Source: a virus
Strand: one strand, 5' to 3'
Length of the DNA: 37,330 bases
Virus record (IMG/VR): IMGVR_UViG_3300006924_000068
Span: 1-37,330 of that record
Under the pieces are notes generated by a model. The model was given only the letters and a program-made list of their open reading frames with translations, ran no database searches and was not told where the DNA came from. Shown piece after piece: positions 33,101 through 37,330 of the stretch. Made by a program: the position numbers and the translations under genes. Numbering within the stretch: position 1 is the stretch's first letter; every line of letters begins with the position of its first letter.

Positions 33101-35125
33101 TATAGGATTAGGGACAAACAAAGGTCGGACAATCGTGCGTCGAAGGTCATAACCAATCAGCGAACAACCTCTGGGAACGATAGCGCCACCAGTCGTGGAG
33201 TTAAACTTGTAGAGAACGTTGTCTGGATTGGAAAGATCAAGAATCGAATCATCCTGCCATTCTTCCAGTGCTCTGTTGTAATCAAATACAGGCACAGTAC
33301 CAGTAACCTGAACTGAAGCGAGACCTGTAAGCGTACCTGCAGTGACGGTATCAGTGAGAATAGCAACAAGTGTTGTGATGGATGACTGAACATCAACGCA
33401 GGTAGCGATATTGCCTGATGCGTTGTATTCAATAGTCGGCGTTGCCTGACCTGCAATTGCAGGACCTGGAGATATAGTAAGATCCTTCTCATACAGCGAG
33501 TTAGTTACAGCAAGTTTCATCATGTCTCTTGCTTTGTTGAAGGAAGTTACTGATTCAGTAATTTCTCCAACTAAACCATCAGCAACAGGGTTGCCATCAC
33601 GGTCAAAATAGTTTTTAGTGGCGGAAATAATATTAGCATTACCACCGTTACGAACGTCAGCGATAACAGCTTCTACAACATATCCGATATCACGCTTACA
33701 TTTAGTTTCGCCAGCAGTTGCTTGATCTGTTACAACTTCAGCAGGAAGGTTTGTGAGATTACCATCACCAACCGAAGTGGTTACAATAGTAGTTAACGTA
33801 CCAATATTAGTACTAACACTTGCACAAGATGCAGGATCTCTATTACTACCAGTAGCAGAATCAGCAGTGAGTGTAAGATCTTGTACCAGAAGTTGATTCG
33901 TAAGAGCACGAATCATTTGGTCTCTTGCTTCATTAAATGCAGTAATAGACTGCTGCTCTTCACCTTGAAGTCCGTTAGTAATCCAAGCAGTTCCTGCTTG
34001 ATCAAAATAGTTCTTAACGAACTTACGAGCATAAACATTACCACCTGCCTGAATAACATCCAGTGAGATGGCATCTACAAATCTACCAGTATCTGCTTTA
34101 CATTTTGCTTCACCAGTATGATCTGTGCCTAATGTTTCTGCAGGAAGTCCTGCTGTATCAGCAGCAGTAAATGCATCAGTAACGATCTGTACAAGAGTCG
34201 TGATTGCAGACTGTACATCATCACAAGCAGGTGTTCCTGCAGATGAAGTGGTAATAGTAGAATCAGTAATTGACAACTCATTACGCATTGCTTGGATCAT
34301 TAGATCCCTAGCAGCATTATATGCGTCATTTGTAGACAGCACTTCACTAATGATGTAAGAGAATACACCACCTTGGAAATACTTCAGGGTAAACTTACGG
34401 GCATACTCGTTACCACCGTTTACAAGGTCGAGACCAATGTAATCAATTAAAAGACCGATGTCACGCTTACACTTTACCTCATCAGCAGGATCGGCGGGAT
34501 TAGCGCCAAGATTCATGGTTGTCCATGCACTATCAATAATCTCTTGTCTGTTCTGTTGGATCAGACGATATGCATCTTTAAATCTATAATCAGACTCAGT
34601 TGCAGCATCACCAGGATAGAAGAAGTCTGGATGATCTACTGTAATTTTAGCAGTAGCACGATCAACAATTTCTTTACGGTTTTGCTGAATCAGTCGATAG
34701 GCATCTGAAGGGCGAGTGCCAGAATCAACTTGTGCATCACCAGGGAAGTAAAAATCAGGATATTGAATGGCGATTTCAGCACATGCTCTATCAATAATCT
34801 GTTTAGTATTTGCCTCAATAAGGTTACCAGCATCAAAATTACGTGATACTGGTGTTGCTGCGTCTACAAGACCAGGACGGTTATCAATAAAGTGATTACC
34901 AGGCATCAGCATTACACTGAACTGGTCAAACCTATCATTATCCTTACCAGGCAGGTAAGAGTAACGTGATACCTCAATAAATGCCCTCTGAATCGTCTTA
35001 AATGGGCGTAAAGGAGAGTTACCTCTATTGTCTAACTCATCAGTCGCGTTAAAGTCATCTGGCGATACATATAGATACTTACCCGTTTTACTTGAGTAAA
35101 GATTATCAAGTCTTGTAAGAGGCAT
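24185..35125 (-). CDS. Giant virion structural protein (3646 residues)
   Basis: Single uninterrupted frame from ATG 35125 to TAA 24185, about 400 kDa. Opening MPLTRLDNLYSSKTGKYLYV is typical of the long structural proteins of T4-like cyanophages. Residues 111-195 have two copies of a pattern ending DAYRLIQQNR. Residues 216-603 hold three copies of an about 115-130-residue repeat (VKCKRDIGLLIDYIG ... CDDVQSAITTLVQI); a fourth degenerate copy starts near 1205 (IGKCERDIGYFVDAT). The C-terminal third is beta-rich with glycine/serine repeats (GDVTIEGGDLTVNSGG) and ends VSTSKSGWYLIEV, the style of trimeric beta-helix fibres. Probably a baseplate-linked long fibre or spike. A late promoter and AAGGA ribosome site precede it. 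Confidence 0.85.
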   Translation of the reverse strand: MPLTRLDNLYSSKTGKYLYVSPDDFNATDELDNRGNSPLRPFKTIQRAFIEVSRYSYLPGKDNDRFDQFSVMLMPGNHFIDNRPGLVDAATPVSRNFDAGNLIEANTKQIIDRACAEIAIQYPDFYFPGDAQVDSGTRPSDAYRLIQQNRKEIVDRATAKITVDHPDFFYPGDAATESDYRFKDAYRLIQQNRQEIIDSAWTTMNLGANPADPADEVKCKRDIGLLIDYIGLDLVNGGNEYARKFTLKYFQGGVFSYIISEVLSTNDAYNAARDLMIQAMRNELSITDSTITTSSAGTPACDDVQSAITTLVQIVTDAFTAADTAGLPAETLGTDHTGEAKCKADTGRFVDAISLDVIQAGGNVYARKFVKNYFDQAGTAWITNGLQGEEQQSITAFNEARDQMIRALTNQLLVQDLTLTADSATGSNRDPASCASVSTNIGTLTTIVTTSVGDGNLTNLPAEVVTDQATAGETKCKRDIGYVVEAVIADVRNGGNANIISATKNYFDRDGNPVADGLVGEITESVTSFNKARDMMKLAVTNSLYEKDLTISPGPAIAGQATPTIEYNASGNIATCVDVQSSITTLVAILTDTVTAGTLTGLASVQVTGTVPVFDYNRALEEWQDDSILDLSNPDNVLYKFNSTTGGAIVPRGCSLIGYDLRRTIVRPLFVPNPIDGDYGRTSIFNLTGGCYLWQFTIKDGDLSENSPLYDQADRVGKVYDNPTDFSSLAIPEYSHHKITIMTYADNNELDRYYEKVGRAFAQFQPTIDDGDLEALVQENRIVGPLSDTRTIESLKIDDIPGTSTSRITVTTKIDHGYFRGQYVAVINSGLSDNVNGTFKVDTVDQSNAKLFSYIITINAAGLGLVSGTTYTSANGLGTNGVIQAEIDSVESASPYVFNCSIRSTWGQCGMWADGSKATGFKSMVVAQYTGVSLQKDDRAFIRYDRFTNTWNQASLSDAFATIPYHTKGDAYWKDDWRNFHIRATDDSFIQCVSVFAVGFHDHFLMESGGDMSITNSNSNFGNTSLHAIGFKGFSFNQDKGGYIDSIVPPKVVNTSATAIIKQQYYTIDIEASNDQNNHTRLYLAGDTNQDPANRPAATIGGYRIGAASGDKLYVKLSSGGVGGKQTYASELSPSGFSTYTTSLSTLTPAALNITLDVDGDGNDDFNYAQDAANQIERNRVWLQQETYGYITAKYPDLLTNPNITIGKCERDIGYFVDATVKDLRLGGNINTLLAAEGYLVAGQLDYVDNELTETLEAYDYLKRLMIGAMRNFNLLIKNTTVTNGSATVVVGDTSGLVPGMLVREFNSSDFTDGLVDPTVNADLTNIDISAAVIDEVVNSTTITLKDQTTNQPYLAVGTTNTAWLYFENLSYYAQSFQYANTDITQDTNYPECDNIATAIAGYFDNVNLVLSGNASQVVRVEAPIESRSLTGRATLFTINTGGLQSDPHGLQTGTPVRLIPRALTVDTDKRLVRLPRGFNTNTVYYVIAPGRDTYPYSFNSTSEFDTTAETSLLLAATKENAAAGIYIYSPETEAIDPGVEIILQQYVLDESYDLHRYKSNVSGIYLETDIPHIFDIPLPNVPAQKIFFRTSSDANSQLPDIAGGGQVETDVYYYPRYVTKTKFSVHTSQADAQAGVNAIVFTTGSGSDFLVYGDKKTSPLKFDASNYDRWYLNVIDESSGGINANSILTRFHASDFVDGTGNLFTPDTWYQRYEDNRTELDRIYRLRYVVPQYLENVREPLNGYVIKTRTDDRRRLRPQKFILEPYSNGAPDVAQFFNPTQPTEQIGASLADLNTAGVDIDATENLYDPYENPLQIEFQSKIVTTIQSARTITNDLGETRLEATVFDHTILNQSLKNEIFTVIEISGPQGVGIEEDLFNNDDDNYVTWSGYCTGSGYVHAYFPATIEATAFVVLKNITGKLDYDTGTAYNVNTATTFTQSNGTFWTLLGEPDSWNSLSPYLGASRSSRDNFLYRIEGANVYTIVPGDRVTTPGGDTYTVSTVADIPEIEDTFYIYDVEQIQEVIPAQQDGIYYLTAVRGNMSPLPTGAGVGDNFRNYKFSQPISNLYPLDYKNDPLWFQVQDNGTRDVTIVDPPASVAAADNYVHGLVTLNDYKYSETKEAVTDLLATDPLLSYQFTNTTSNVDGDIVDNRLRAQDGNASIGSENRQISISGDSEYPLDGRFYVELRRPSIARSGNHTFEYLGFGPGNYSTGFPLRQEVVLSDKQDFYAQAKREDGGIVFYTGLNSNGDLYIGNRKINAITGEETFLEQAVLADSGDDSDTIGALVTTFDTAVTFNDKVTIEGDSFLNNPVTINVDPFEGDSLRILSLVGSGDDPTLDRSSFRDNKDGDIVLTKNEVRSAVFKLNPRGNVGAQGQVYSIRTHYTGGSPSNVTPNNSGLIAAGGSAWYTLQNITYGSSIVPNAGDIVWKGEEVGYSGSLGSIYSNFYTEIADAQIFTITSDNSTTITIQWSTGISNQDLKVKVGEQLRISSFSNNFFDGSWNIITAVDSENTCQIRLFNEIAANVYNWSTEGPGAKIEISESTWKETGVLGAEALRTYTNVPGDYKLGINTIGRSNQEAALTASVSSETDPRANLDVVGNAFISGKNLVEYDALGAVSTNNYLAEPSTGKTYFPLTNAFLVGGDSSSEDNFATLRVSTTDLAVADQSATYRLGGRVGVNTSIGLDPSTELDKNFVVIGDSRFTGNMLIQDDLSVDGGDINSTAETFQFLKDNVDFFVGLNQAESIILGNSTPNSQSISIGDTVSGSSTQTVRIGSNAGTTTLKIHERTRNAVVDIASAEDDVTSNAQIRIGGAAPNLASTTYIGTYQTKLAGTLEVASFAGTSSARIFTPAATLNIGDGQSTTAVKLGVNASQVTIASLGGKTTVRNSLDVLASATVYSNLKLDGGLNAGIVEIERARFATAGADHIVGSLENPNVTFLKFSQTGKVIDTAGVGLWGGPNFLLGGGQIASIDNISPVQSADWVANTTYTFIEASGGTGEGGLFTVQVLSDGTAVVELVSPGTGYSNNDLLTISAATLGNPTSSDDLTFQVAGVNASGNLYNLPITRPSTQDFQIGDLLLIDRADALSPDSIDGNGVTVPKDQSQTEIVEVVGLTNITNPNDPNGFRISVSRANSGTIARTDHPDGCVINKLDKQINASFITGFDTDYDGELDPVSSVLITDGQIQKIVTDGTDIVTIHWQSETNSTLNIDYGEFIRISGTNVSELNGDWPVQSSIVGNSSTVEIKLSNTLATAEYLWSDQSAGAEIKLQSASGLLADTANVRIGISEFGGVLTTSDYLLLTNTEIVKVVELVSTDIQSFIVTDGGTPESVNFKIESTTGNTFGSGDLKFGQGFNKLVVDGPTGNTAIAGTLTTENTLTINGSTIEGQEFFTITNGGPSFLSDGTTVAVPFRTTFQIDTATGDLTINGGDMNFFGVDGTTPRLTFDNSSGDFAVYGSFSALGTGTSTFGGSLSIAGDVTIEGGDLTVNSGGSQSFGIRADRAVTLGGISNYFSPTGGRRWDYSDSFEVLAEANVNYFLNTSQNTVVKLPENAQLGDMIRIIDIGGILTYNLSLVVRAPSNVTVQNSSDNTGSAMLSGNSASLAGYNGGELIVQTPYAGFALVYAGTSDADGNSAVSTSKSGWYLIEV
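33317..34482 (-). repeat. Three tandem about 115-130-residue coding repeats
   Basis: Inside the giant gene (residues about 216-603) three units recur, each starting K-C-K-x-D, containing an E/Y-A-R-K or A-T-K-N-Y-F stretch, an A-R-D-x-M core and an ending C-x-x-V-x-(S/T)-x-I-x-T-L. A fourth, interrupted unit occurs near 30890-31515. Paired cysteines bracket each unit, so disulfide or metal crosslinks are possible. Confidence 0.8.
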
Positions 35126-35163
35126 AATTAACCCGTTCCTTCTAGGACTATTTCTTCTTGGAT

Positions 35164-35171
35164 TATTTATA
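35164..35171 (-). promoter_or_regulatory. T4-type late promoter TATAAATA
   Basis: Exact TATAAATA on the minus strand, 39 nt upstream of the giant gene ATG (35125) and directly downstream of a terminator (35176-35202). T4 late transcription uses this box with gp55-type sigma and a sliding clamp. A purine-rich AGAAGGAA lies 11-18 nt before the ATG. It should start the whole 27-kb structural unit. Confidence 0.8.
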
Positions 35172-35175
35172 CAAT

Positions 35176-35202
35176 AAAACCTCCCCTTGTGAGGGAGGTT
35201 TT
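35176..35202 (-). terminator. Rho-independent terminator after the tRNA/cpeT unit
   Basis: Perfect 10-bp inverted repeat AAAACCTCCC ... GGGAGGTTTT with a 7-nt loop, T-tract on both sides, so it could work in both directions. It separates tRNA-Asn from the late promoter of the giant gene, 5 nt away. Confidence 0.85.
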
Positions 35203-35225
35203 AAGCACACGGAAGGGGTTCTAGT

Positions 35226-35241
35226 TTGGCAATATTGCCAA
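35226..35241. repeat. 16-bp perfect palindrome next to tRNA-Asn 3' end
   Basis: TTGGCAATATTGCCAA is a perfect self-complementary 16-mer. It touches the discriminator base of tRNA-Asn at 35242. In RNA it cannot form a real hairpin loop without losing central pairs, so a DNA-binding dimer site, or a processing or recombination mark at a tRNA end, is more likely. Confidence 0.6.
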
Positions 35242-35314
35242 CTCCTCCACCTGGACTCGAACCAGGGACAACAGAATTAACAGTTCCGTGCTCTACCAGC
35301 TGAGCTATAGAGGA
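35242..35314 (-). tRNA. tRNA-Asn (anticodon GUU)
   Basis: 73 nt. Acceptor TCCTCTA pairs with TGGAGGA (one G-U), D-stem GCTC/GAGC, anticodon stem CGGAA/TTCTG around loop CTGTTAA (anticodon GTT), T-stem CCTGG/CCAGG with TTCGAGT loop; discriminator G. The CCA end is not encoded. It would help read AAC/AAT, frequent in the AT-rich phage genes. Confidence 0.95.
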
Positions 35315-35319
35315 TTGAG

Positions 35320-35391
35320 AGCCCCCGAACAGATTTGAACTGATGACCTTTGCTTTACAAAAGCACTGCTCTACCACTGAGCTACAGGGGC
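35320..35391 (-). tRNA. tRNA-Thr (anticodon UGU)
   Basis: 72 nt. Acceptor GCCCCTG/CGGGGGC, D-stem GCTC/GAGC, anticodon stem GTGCT/AGCAA with loop TTTGTAA (TGT), T-loop TTCAAAT. The anticodon stem has one non-pair (G-A) and the T-stem one T-T mismatch, so it is slightly weakened. CCA not encoded. Its first bases overlap the stop codon region of cpeT (35382-35391). Confidence 0.88.
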
Positions 35392-35906
35392 GTCTTTAAA
35401 AATTTGAAGCGACCGTATTTGCCGCCCCAAACTTGTTTGTCGGTATTCACCAAATAACCTCTATCAACTACATTATATTGTTCTTTCGATAGAAAGATAT
35501 CATTTTTGATATAGGTTACTTGATCTTGCCATTCAACGTAACAACTACATCCTTGGAGTGAACCTTGGAATGAATCACCGTCGAATGTAAACATTATATC
35601 ACAAGACTCTTTATGAGTCAATCCTTCAGGACGAGATTCTAAATTTTTAAACCCCAAATGGAATTTTTTATCAAAATCATAGTTCTTTATTCGTAGCAAC
35701 CCATTGTCTTCTATTGCTTCTACAATAAATTGACGATAAGGTGCGTCTACAGAATAGTTATATGCTTGCTCACCATAGTACATGGATTCTGTACCCTGGA
35801 TTTTTTTATGGACCAATCGGACCATAGCAAACTTTGAAGGATATGAAAATGCCTGAACTTTATTCTCCCACGTTCCCTCAAACCATTCATTAAATATATC
35901 AATCAT
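35382..35906 (-). CDS. cpeT: CpeT-like phycobiliprotein lyase (auxiliary metabolic gene)
   Basis: 174 residues from ATG at 35906, which overlaps the upstream stop by 8 nt. CpeT/CpcT signature: GTWENKVQAF (11-20), MYYGEQAYNY (42-51), PYRQF (56-60), CYVEW (122-126), and the C-terminal DRGYLVNTDKQVWGGKYGRF (148-167). Cyanobacterial CpcT/CpeT enzymes attach phycocyanobilin or phycoerythrobilin to phycobiliproteins; phage homologues have been structurally studied and bind bilins, though lyase activity there is unclear. It would act in host cytoplasm on light-harvesting proteins. Stop TAG at 35382-35384 lies inside the tRNA-Thr gene. Size is somewhat shorter than host CpeT (about 200), as in phages. 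Confidence 0.9.
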   Translation of the reverse strand: MIDIFNEWFEGTWENKVQAFSYPSKFAMVRLVHKKIQGTESMYYGEQAYNYSVDAPYRQFIVEAIEDNGLLRIKNYDFDKKFHLGFKNLESRPEGLTHKESCDIMFTFDGDSFQGSLQGCSCYVEWQDQVTYIKNDIFLSKEQYNVVDRGYLVNTDKQVWGGKYGRFKFLKTPL

Positions 35907-36165
35907 CTTTGGGTAATAGTTCAGGATCATTAACTTCAATATCAAACATCAGAGGATGACACTCCTCTTCAGCAAGATACGAAGACCACTTATATAATTC
36001 TTCATCATCCCAATCACAACCTTGCAATGCTTCGGTTTGTACTGATGGGTGATCTTGAATGATTTGTGGTAGTTCATCAAAGGTATATGGAATACCTTGT
36101 ATGAAATACATTCTTACCACTTGTCCCATGTAAAAACAATAAGATTGGGAAAGTTCGTATTTCAT
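35899..36165 (-). CDS. 88-residue unknown protein upstream of cpeT
   Basis: ATG at 36165 (MKYELSQSYCFYMGQVVRMY); an in-frame GTG at 36177 is less likely. Acidic C-terminus (EEELYK-like DDEELYKWSSYLAEEECHPL, then NDPELLPKDD). Stop overlaps the cpeT ATG (ATGATTGA), so it is coupled to cpeT, and a late promoter CTAAATAA is 18 nt upstream. No family is recognised. It might be a CpeT partner; this is inference from coupling only. Confidence 0.65.
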   Translation of the reverse strand: MKYELSQSYCFYMGQVVRMYFIQGIPYTFDELPQIIQDHPSVQTEALQGCDWDDEELYKWSSYLAEEECHPLMFDIEVNDPELLPKDD

Positions 36166-36183
36166 GACTTTTTCCACTACGGA

Positions 36184-36191
36184 TTATTTAG
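36184..36191 (-). promoter_or_regulatory. Late promoter candidate CTAAATAA
   Basis: CTAAATAA followed by TCC on the minus strand, as in TATAAATAATCC at 35164. It lies between the tRNA-Leu 3' end (36200) and the small ORF start (36165), giving a leader of around 10 nt. cpeT could thus be made late in addition to readthrough from the sigma-70 promoter at 36297. Confidence 0.6.
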
Positions 36192-36199
36192 TAGTGAAA

Positions 36200-36283
36200 T
36201 GGGGCGAGGGAGACTTGAACTCCCACGAGATTTCTCTCAACAGATTTTAAGTCTGGTGCGTCTACCGATTCCGCCACCGCCCC
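36200..36283 (-). tRNA. tRNA-Leu (anticodon UAA)
   Basis: 84 nt with a long variable arm (TGAGAG-AAA-TCTCG) as expected for leucine. Acceptor GGGGCGG/TCGCCCC (one G-U), anticodon stem CCAGA/TCTGT and loop CTTAAAA (anticodon TAA), T-stem GGGAG/CTCCC with TTCAAGT; discriminator A. CCA not encoded. It reads UUA, a codon favoured by AT-rich phages. Confidence 0.95.
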
Positions 36284-36296
36284 TTAGGACTCCCAT

Positions 36297-36325
36297 ATTA
36301 TAACGTATGTGCCCTGATCTGTCAA
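36297..36325 (-). promoter_or_regulatory. Consensus sigma-70 promoter for the tRNA/cpeT unit
   Basis: TTGACA (36320-36325), 17-nt spacer, TATAAT (36297-36302): a perfect match to the bacterial consensus in both boxes and spacing. Expected transcription start near 36290, about 7 nt before tRNA-Leu. The TGA stop of the glutaredoxin-like gene lies inside TTGACA. Confidence 0.88.
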
Positions 36326-36567
36326 CTCTCGTCAAGCAGACCCATATTTTTTAAATAGTCCATCGTATCGTGCATATTACCTACGTGAAAGTTGCCTATC
36401 GCAACCTGTGGATATGTTGCATCTGGACCAAATTCCATTTTAAATTGATGATCATCAAAATCAAAATCTAAAACATATTCGTGGAATTCACCACCAAGAG
36501 ATCTTAAAAGCATTGCAATGCGCTCACACTCTTGATTTCCGTTACTGTAAATTACTGATGTCTTCAT
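36322..36567 (-). CDS. Glutaredoxin-like protein with a single active-site cysteine
   Basis: 81 residues from ATG at 36567 (MKTSVIYSNGNQECERIAML). Thioredoxin-like fold pattern: strand VIYSNGNQEC (C14 at the second position of the usual CxxC; the first cysteine is replaced), helix to LRSLGG, cis-proline region TYPQVAIG (51-58), and GNFHVGNMHDTMDYL. Phage glutaredoxins reduce ribonucleotide reductase; a single-cysteine form would act monothiol-like or be a scaffold. Stop is in the -35 box of the tRNA promoter; start overlaps the upstream gene by 26 nt. Confidence 0.78.
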   Translation of the reverse strand: MKTSVIYSNGNQECERIAMLLRSLGGEFHEYVLDFDFDDHQFKMEFGPDATYPQVAIGNFHVGNMHDTMDYLKNMGLLDES

Positions 36568-36748
36568 TTTCGGTATAGTTGATAACAATTTGCTTGGATA
36601 CTTCTCCCTTGCTATTTACAAGGAGTTTCTTTTCTAATGTCCCATTTAACACGTTACGAACATTTTCGAGTTGCCATTCGACAATATATTTTTTGAAACT
36701 TTCGTCCATCCCAATCTTATTGGACCCCGGAGTATTAAAGTCTTTCAT
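36542..36748 (-). CDS. 68-residue unknown protein
   Basis: ATG at 36748 overlaps the upstream stop by 4 nt. Begins MKDFNTPGSNKIGMDESFKK; then YIVEWQLENVRNVLNGTLEK and KGEVSKQIVINYTENEDISN. Helix followed by beta strand. No family recognised. Confidence 0.6.
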   Translation of the reverse strand: MKDFNTPGSNKIGMDESFKKYIVEWQLENVRNVLNGTLEKKLLVNSKGEVSKQIVINYTENEDISNLQ

Positions 36749-36978
36749 AAGTCAAGTTCAAGTTGTAGTTTACGTTCTTCTTCTATCCTATTATGCTCTG
36801 CCCACATTGCAGCAACCATATCGTGTTCATGTACAACACCAACGTGTGATGATGGTTGTGATTGCCACTCATCAATTGCTTCCTGTGTAGGAATACTAAT
36901 TCTGAAAGGAATATCTTCTTCTACAAACTCTTTATTCATATCAATGTATGTTTGAGGAGTGATCTCAACTTTTTTCAT
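36745..36978 (-). CDS. 77-residue unknown protein
   Basis: ATG at 36978 lies inside the end of the cysteine-rich gene (14-nt overlap). Begins MKKVEITPQTYIDMNKEFVE; later SHVGVVHEHDMVAAMWAEHN and EEERKLQLELDL, with helical and acidic C-terminus. Some histidines (HEHDM, AEHN) are close together, but no metal motif is proven. Function unknown. Confidence 0.6.
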   Translation of the reverse strand: MKKVEITPQTYIDMNKEFVEEDIPFRISIPTQEAIDEWQSQPSSHVGVVHEHDMVAAMWAEHNRIEEERKLQLELDL

Positions 36979-37111
36979 TTTTCAACCAGCAAGGTTTACA
37001 TAGCGAGTTCTTATATCTTTTCTCGGACGGAACATAGCATCCGACTTGAGGACATTGATTTGCTGGGGTCATTTTACCACACCCAGAGCATTTTGTCTCC
37101 CACATTTTCAT
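36965..37111 (-). CDS. 48-residue cysteine-rich zinc-ribbon-like mini-protein
   Basis: ATG at 37111 to TGA at 36965. Cysteines occur as C8-x-x-C11 (CSGC), C20, C25, and C38-x-x-C41 (CKPC): two CxxC knuckles as in zinc ribbons, with basic residues between (SEKRYKNS). Small zinc ribbons bind nucleic acid or RNA polymerase in phages; here that is a hypothesis. Start overlaps the upstream stop (ATGA). Confidence 0.65.
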   Translation of the reverse strand: MKMWETKCSGCGKMTPANQCPQVGCYVPSEKRYKNSLCKPCWLKNEKS

Positions 37112-37330
37112 AATGTTCTCTCAAGTCTTTCAGTTGCTTGGTCAGGGAAGTCTCTTGGTCTACTATCACCAGCATTGTCAGTTCTGGGTGAACCCTCGTT
37201 TGCCTTCATAGTATGCTGATAGTTTGGTCTTGGGTATCTGATACAGAATGGATCAGGCATCCAATATGTTACCTGCCATTCTTGTTCAGGATTTAACTCA
37301 AGGTGCTTCTCTACACTATGAGAGAAAATA
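37108..37330 (-). CDS. Unknown protein, 5' end outside window
   Basis: Open frame from the window edge to TGA at 37108, at least 73 residues. Contains NPEQEWQVTYWMPDPFCIRY, PRPNYQHTMKANEGSPRTDN and a C-terminus DFPDQATERLERTL. Proline, aspartate and aromatic rich; no domain recognised from the part seen. The 4-nt ATGA overlap with the next gene supports the frame. Confidence 0.6.
   Translation of the reverse strand, partial: IFSHSVEKHLELNPEQEWQVTYWMPDPFCIRYPRPNYQHTMKANEGSPRTDNAGDSRPRDFPDQATERLERTL

Noticed and set aside
1-37330. CRISPR arrays, insertion sequences, integrase, rRNA
   Set aside because: No regular direct repeats with spacers, no transposase or integrase motifs and no rRNA-like segments were seen while reading both strands.

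Overview
The window looks like part of a T4-like cyanophage genome (contractile-tailed virus of marine Synechococcus or Prochlorococcus). Reasons: every convincing gene lies on the minus strand, packed with 1-26 nt overlaps; there are T4-type late promoters (TATAAATA / CTAAATAA); a CpeT-like phycobiliprotein lyase sits among tRNA genes; a giant 3646-residue virion protein and tail-collar fibres are present; and there are several 2OG-Fe(II) oxygenases. This is read from sequence alone, without database comparison.

Transcription runs from high to low coordinates. Unit A (about 37.3-35.2 kb) starts with a partial gene, small overlapping ORFs and a glutaredoxin-like gene. It then has a textbook sigma-70 promoter (TTGACA-N17-TATAAT at 36297-36325) reading into tRNA-Leu(UAA), a small ORF, cpeT, tRNA-Thr(UGU) and tRNA-Asn(GUU), and ends at a strong hairpin terminator (35176-35202).

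Unit B (35.1-8.2 kb) is the late structural block. A late promoter (35164-35171) reads into the giant structural gene, two collar-domain fibre genes, four paralogous modular adhesin-like proteins (variable head, shared Ig-like C-terminus), a 1130-residue collar fibre with its own late promoter, three 2OG-Fe(II) oxygenases interleaved with a tail-assembly-chaperone-like protein, and two unknown genes. It ends at a terminator at 8119-8144.

Unit C (8.1-0 kb) begins with a promoter whose -35 box forms the loop of that terminator. It encodes an SF2 helicase and about 20 small, mostly unknown proteins (an AbrB-like one and a Pyr_excise-like one among them). Next comes a three-gene DNA-transaction cassette: a nuclease-like protein with D...ExK, a ParB/DGQHR-like protein, and an SNPPF DNA methyltransferase. 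Two 40-bp promoter-like repeats (39/40 identical) and a dual sigma-70/late promoter with a dyad in its spacer occur in or near this cassette.

The most interesting elements are the adhesin array, the oxygenases embedded in tail genes, the restriction-modification-like cassette, and the tRNA/cpeT unit in which the cpeT stop codon lies at the edge of a tRNA. No stretch over 300 bases lacks a gene. No CRISPR array, rRNA, insertion sequence, integrase or origin was recognised.
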